In this document: piece after piece, positions 62,042 to 64,000 of the stretch
Layout: the number at the start of each line of letters is the position of its first letter
Position numbering within the stretch: position 1 is the first letter of the stretch
The notes under the pieces: generated by a model
Told to the model about the DNA's origin: nothing
The model's input: only the letters and a program-made list of their open reading frames with translations
Databases searched by the model: none
Assembly: GCF_001720485.1 (NCBI RefSeq)
Contig: NZ_CP017114.1
Location: 1,612,001-1,676,000, forward strand
Direction of reading: 5' to 3'
Source: Cobetia marina
GTDB taxonomy: Bacteria; Pseudomonadota; Gammaproteobacteria; Pseudomonadales; Halomonadaceae
DNA: 64,000 bases
Made by a program: the position numbers and the translations under genes

Positions 62042-64000
62042 TTACACCGCGGTTCTCGGCACCGTGCGCTGCCAGTCACGACGATGGACTTCCCTGTCAT
62101 CTTCCCAGGCGATCTGTTCGGCTTCGAGATAGAAGTTCTCGGCATCACAGCGCATGCGGTAGTGACTCTCGACACGGATGTCGAACTGGCCCGGGGTGGT
62201 CTCGCCCAGCGCCGTGTCGCGCCCGTGCTGATCGCGTCCGGCGCGGTAGTGCCAGACGATCTCGGCACGCGTGCGATCGGCGTCTTCCGGATGCGTGGTA
62301 TAGCGCTCGGTGCAGCGATGCTCGACACGCATGCCGGTATCCTCGAAGGTCATCGCCCCCAGGTCATCCGCGACGATGGTAGTGATTTCTCCGGTCGCCA
62401 CGTCCTCGACCACGCTCCGGCTGGGCTTGGCCTCGCGCTGCTCGCTGATGTTGGCCGGTGGCGCGGACTCCGGTGCCTCGAAGGGATTGGCCACGGCCTC
62501 GCCGGTGAAGACCGGCAGCGCGAGTGACTGCAGGCCCGGCTGCAGGGTCAGTGCCGCACGCCTGGCCGCCGGCCATACCATCGGGAAGTTGGCGGTCGCG
62601 AGCGCCACGCGCAGACGGTGGCCGGCCGGAATCCGGTAGCCCGCCATGTCCAGTTCAAGCTCGACCTCGATGGGCTCGCCCGGTACCAGTGTCTGCGGAT
62701 TGTCGTGATCGCGCAGGGTGAGGTTGAGCACGCCGTAGGTGATGCGTGCGACCTGACCATCCGGCTGCACGTCACTCAGGCGCACTGCCAGCTGGCCGCA
62801 GGCCTGGTCACTGGCCAGCGTCAGCGTGACCTTGGGCTTGCCGAGGATATCCAGCGGCGCTTCGAGCGGTTCACTGTCAAAGCACACGGCCAGCGCATCA
62901 TCGAGACGCTGGTCAGCCGGCAGGTCAGGCCCGAACCAGATGGCGCAGTACTCGCCCTGATGACGGCCAGCAGTGAGCGGGGAATCCACCACGACCGGCC
63001 TGGCCAGTGGCTGCTGGCCCTGGCGTGCATTGTCGCTCAGGCCTGACTCGCTCAGAGACATCTGATGCATCTTGACATCGCTGGCCGGCCAGCCATCCGT
63101 CTGCACCCAACGCCCCGGACGCTCGGCATACATCGTCTTCGGCGGCAGGGAGTCCTGCAGGTAGAAGGTGGCGGACGGCTCGTCCATCACGCCGTTTTCC
63201 TCACCCTTCAGCCAGTGGTCCCACCAGCGCAGCGCTTCCTGCAGGAAGCCGATGGCCGGATTGGGCACCGCGAAGTGCGGATACTTGTGAATCCACGGGC
63301 CGATCAGCGCCTTGCGCGGGCAGCTCAGGTTTTCCATCATCCGCCCGACGGTGTTCTTGTAGGCATCTCCCCAGCCACCGATGGTATAGACCGCCGCTTC
63401 GATATCGGCGTAATTGGTGTTGATGGAACCCTGTTTCCAGTACTCGTCGCGGTGCTGATGCGACAGCCAGGTCTCGGCCAGCAGCGGCATCTCGTCGAGA
63501 CGCTCCTGCCACATGGCGCGCCACTCATCACCCACCAGACGCGGGTCCGGCGGGGCCGCGGAGAAGCTGAGCATGGTGGCGGCCCAGGCCAGGTTCTCGT
63601 TGAGAAGGCACCCGCCCTTATAGTGGATGTCATCGGTGTAGCGGTCATCGGTGGAGCAGAGGGTGATGATGGCCTTGAGCGGTTCCGGCTTGTGCGCCGC
63701 CAGCTGCAGCGAATTGAAGCCGCCCCAGGAGATGCCCATCATGCCGAGCTTGCCGGTACACCACGGCTGATTGGCGATCCAGTCGATCACCTCCAGCGCA
63801 TCGGACTGCTCCAGCGGCAGATATTCATCTTCCATCAGTCCATCAGACTCGCCATTGCCGCGCATGTCGACGCGCACTGAGGCATAGCCGTGGCCAGCGA
63901 AGTACGGGTGGGTGAGCGCATCGCGCGGGGCGGTGCCGTCACTCTTGCGGTAGGGCAGGTATTCGAGAATGGCCGGTACCGGCGCCTGTTCCGCCCCTTC
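62042..64000 (-). CDS. CocE/NonD family alpha/beta hydrolase (partial, runs off window)
   Basis: An X-Pro dipeptidyl-peptidase S15-like hydrolase whose N-terminus lies beyond the window; 652 codons are visible from base 64000 (E-G-A-E-Q-A-P-V-P-A-I-L-E-Y-L-P-Y-R-K). The catalytic Ser is in G-I-S-W-G-G-F and D/H of the triad in the C-terminal part of the hydrolase domain; a jelly-roll domain follows (R-I-P-A-G-H-R-L-R-V-A-L-A-T near 450 of the visible part). Relatives cleave esters such as cocaine or act as peptidases. The extra C-terminal segment of about 120 residues beyond the jelly roll is unusual. Substrate unknown. Confidence 0.85.
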   Translation of the reverse strand, partial: EGAEQAPVPAILEYLPYRKSDGTAPRDALTHPYFAGHGYASVRVDMRGNGESDGLMEDEYLPLEQSDALEVIDWIANQPWCTGKLGMMGISWGGFNSLQLAAHKPEPLKAIITLCSTDDRYTDDIHYKGGCLLNENLAWAATMLSFSAAPPDPRLVGDEWRAMWQERLDEMPLLAETWLSHQHRDEYWKQGSINTNYADIEAAVYTIGGWGDAYKNTVGRMMENLSCPRKALIGPWIHKYPHFAVPNPAIGFLQEALRWWDHWLKGEENGVMDEPSATFYLQDSLPPKTMYAERPGRWVQTDGWPASDVKMHQMSLSESGLSDNARQGQQPLARPVVVDSPLTAGRHQGEYCAIWFGPDLPADQRLDDALAVCFDSEPLEAPLDILGKPKVTLTLASDQACGQLAVRLSDVQPDGQVARITYGVLNLTLRDHDNPQTLVPGEPIEVELELDMAGYRIPAGHRLRVALATANFPMVWPAARRAALTLQPGLQSLALPVFTGEAVANPFEAPESAPPANISEQREAKPSRSVVEDVATGEITTIVADDLGAMTFEDTGMRVEHRCTERYTTHPEDADRTRAEIVWHYRAGRDQHGRDTALGETTPGQFDIRVESHYRMRCDAENFYLEAEQIAWEDDREVHRRDWQRTVPRTAV

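Overview
The window looks like chromosome from a marine or halophilic gammaproteobacterium of the Halomonadaceae (Cobetia/Halomonas type). This is inferred from gene content: an aerobic DMSP catabolism cluster of the kind described in Halomonas, several BCCT, TRAP and TTT transporters, LPS/capsule Kdo genes, and generally high G+C. The exception is the first 1.9 kb, which is visibly AT-rich. No rRNA, tRNA, CRISPR array, prophage or insertion sequence was recognised.

Layout. (1) 1-10.2 kb, surface polysaccharide. The end of an AT-rich glycan locus (HAD/COG5610-like C-terminus, pyruvyl transferase) runs into a complete Kdo pathway in three genes (kdsA, a kdsB-kdsC fusion, kdsD). A PhyH-type dioxygenase, rfbB, rfbA and a glycosyltransferase follow. 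(2) 10.2-13.3 kb, housekeeping: DUF938 methyltransferase, two small unknown proteins (one PH-like) and an SDR. (3) 13.7-25.1 kb, DMSP cluster: divergent LysR regulator, then dddC, dddA, a BCCT carrier, dddD and a second BCCT carrier. (4) 25.7-28.4 kb, a periplasmic catalase (katB), its ankyrin partner (ankB) and a small secreted protein with an internal repeat. (5) 28.9-34 kb: HAD phosphatase, MarR plus siderophore-interacting reductase, a TonB receptor under a Fur box, and a lipoprotein. (6) 34.2-54.3 kb, a sugar-acid locus: two tripartite tricarboxylate transporters, one TRAP transporter, an RraA-like protein, UxuA, KdgK, a ketoglutarate-semialdehyde-type dehydrogenase, an SDR, a 2-hydroxyacid dehydrogenase, and LacI and GntR regulators. 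(7) 54.4-64 kb: SulP carrier, CopG-like protein, a D-amino-acid-oxidase-like enzyme with a Na+/solute symporter and a 31-residue membrane protein, two convergent LysR genes with overlapping 3' ends, and a CocE-type hydrolase cut by the window end.

How genes work together. In the ddd cluster, DMSP would enter through the BCCT carriers. DddD would release dimethyl sulfide and form a 3-hydroxypropionate unit, which DddA and DddC would oxidise to acetyl-CoA. In the sugar-acid locus, imported aldonates/uronates would converge on 2-keto-3-deoxygluconate (UxuA) and its 6-phosphate (KdgK). Four copies of a closely matching 17-bp motif (AGTTGTCATWWTTTGTT-like) lie before the four transcription units of this locus, suggesting one regulon, perhaps controlled by the GntR protein encoded at its edge.

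A recurring oddity is short tandem repeats (7, 12, 13, 14 and 15 bp units, plus one 33-bp duplication carrying a terminator) in many intergenic gaps.
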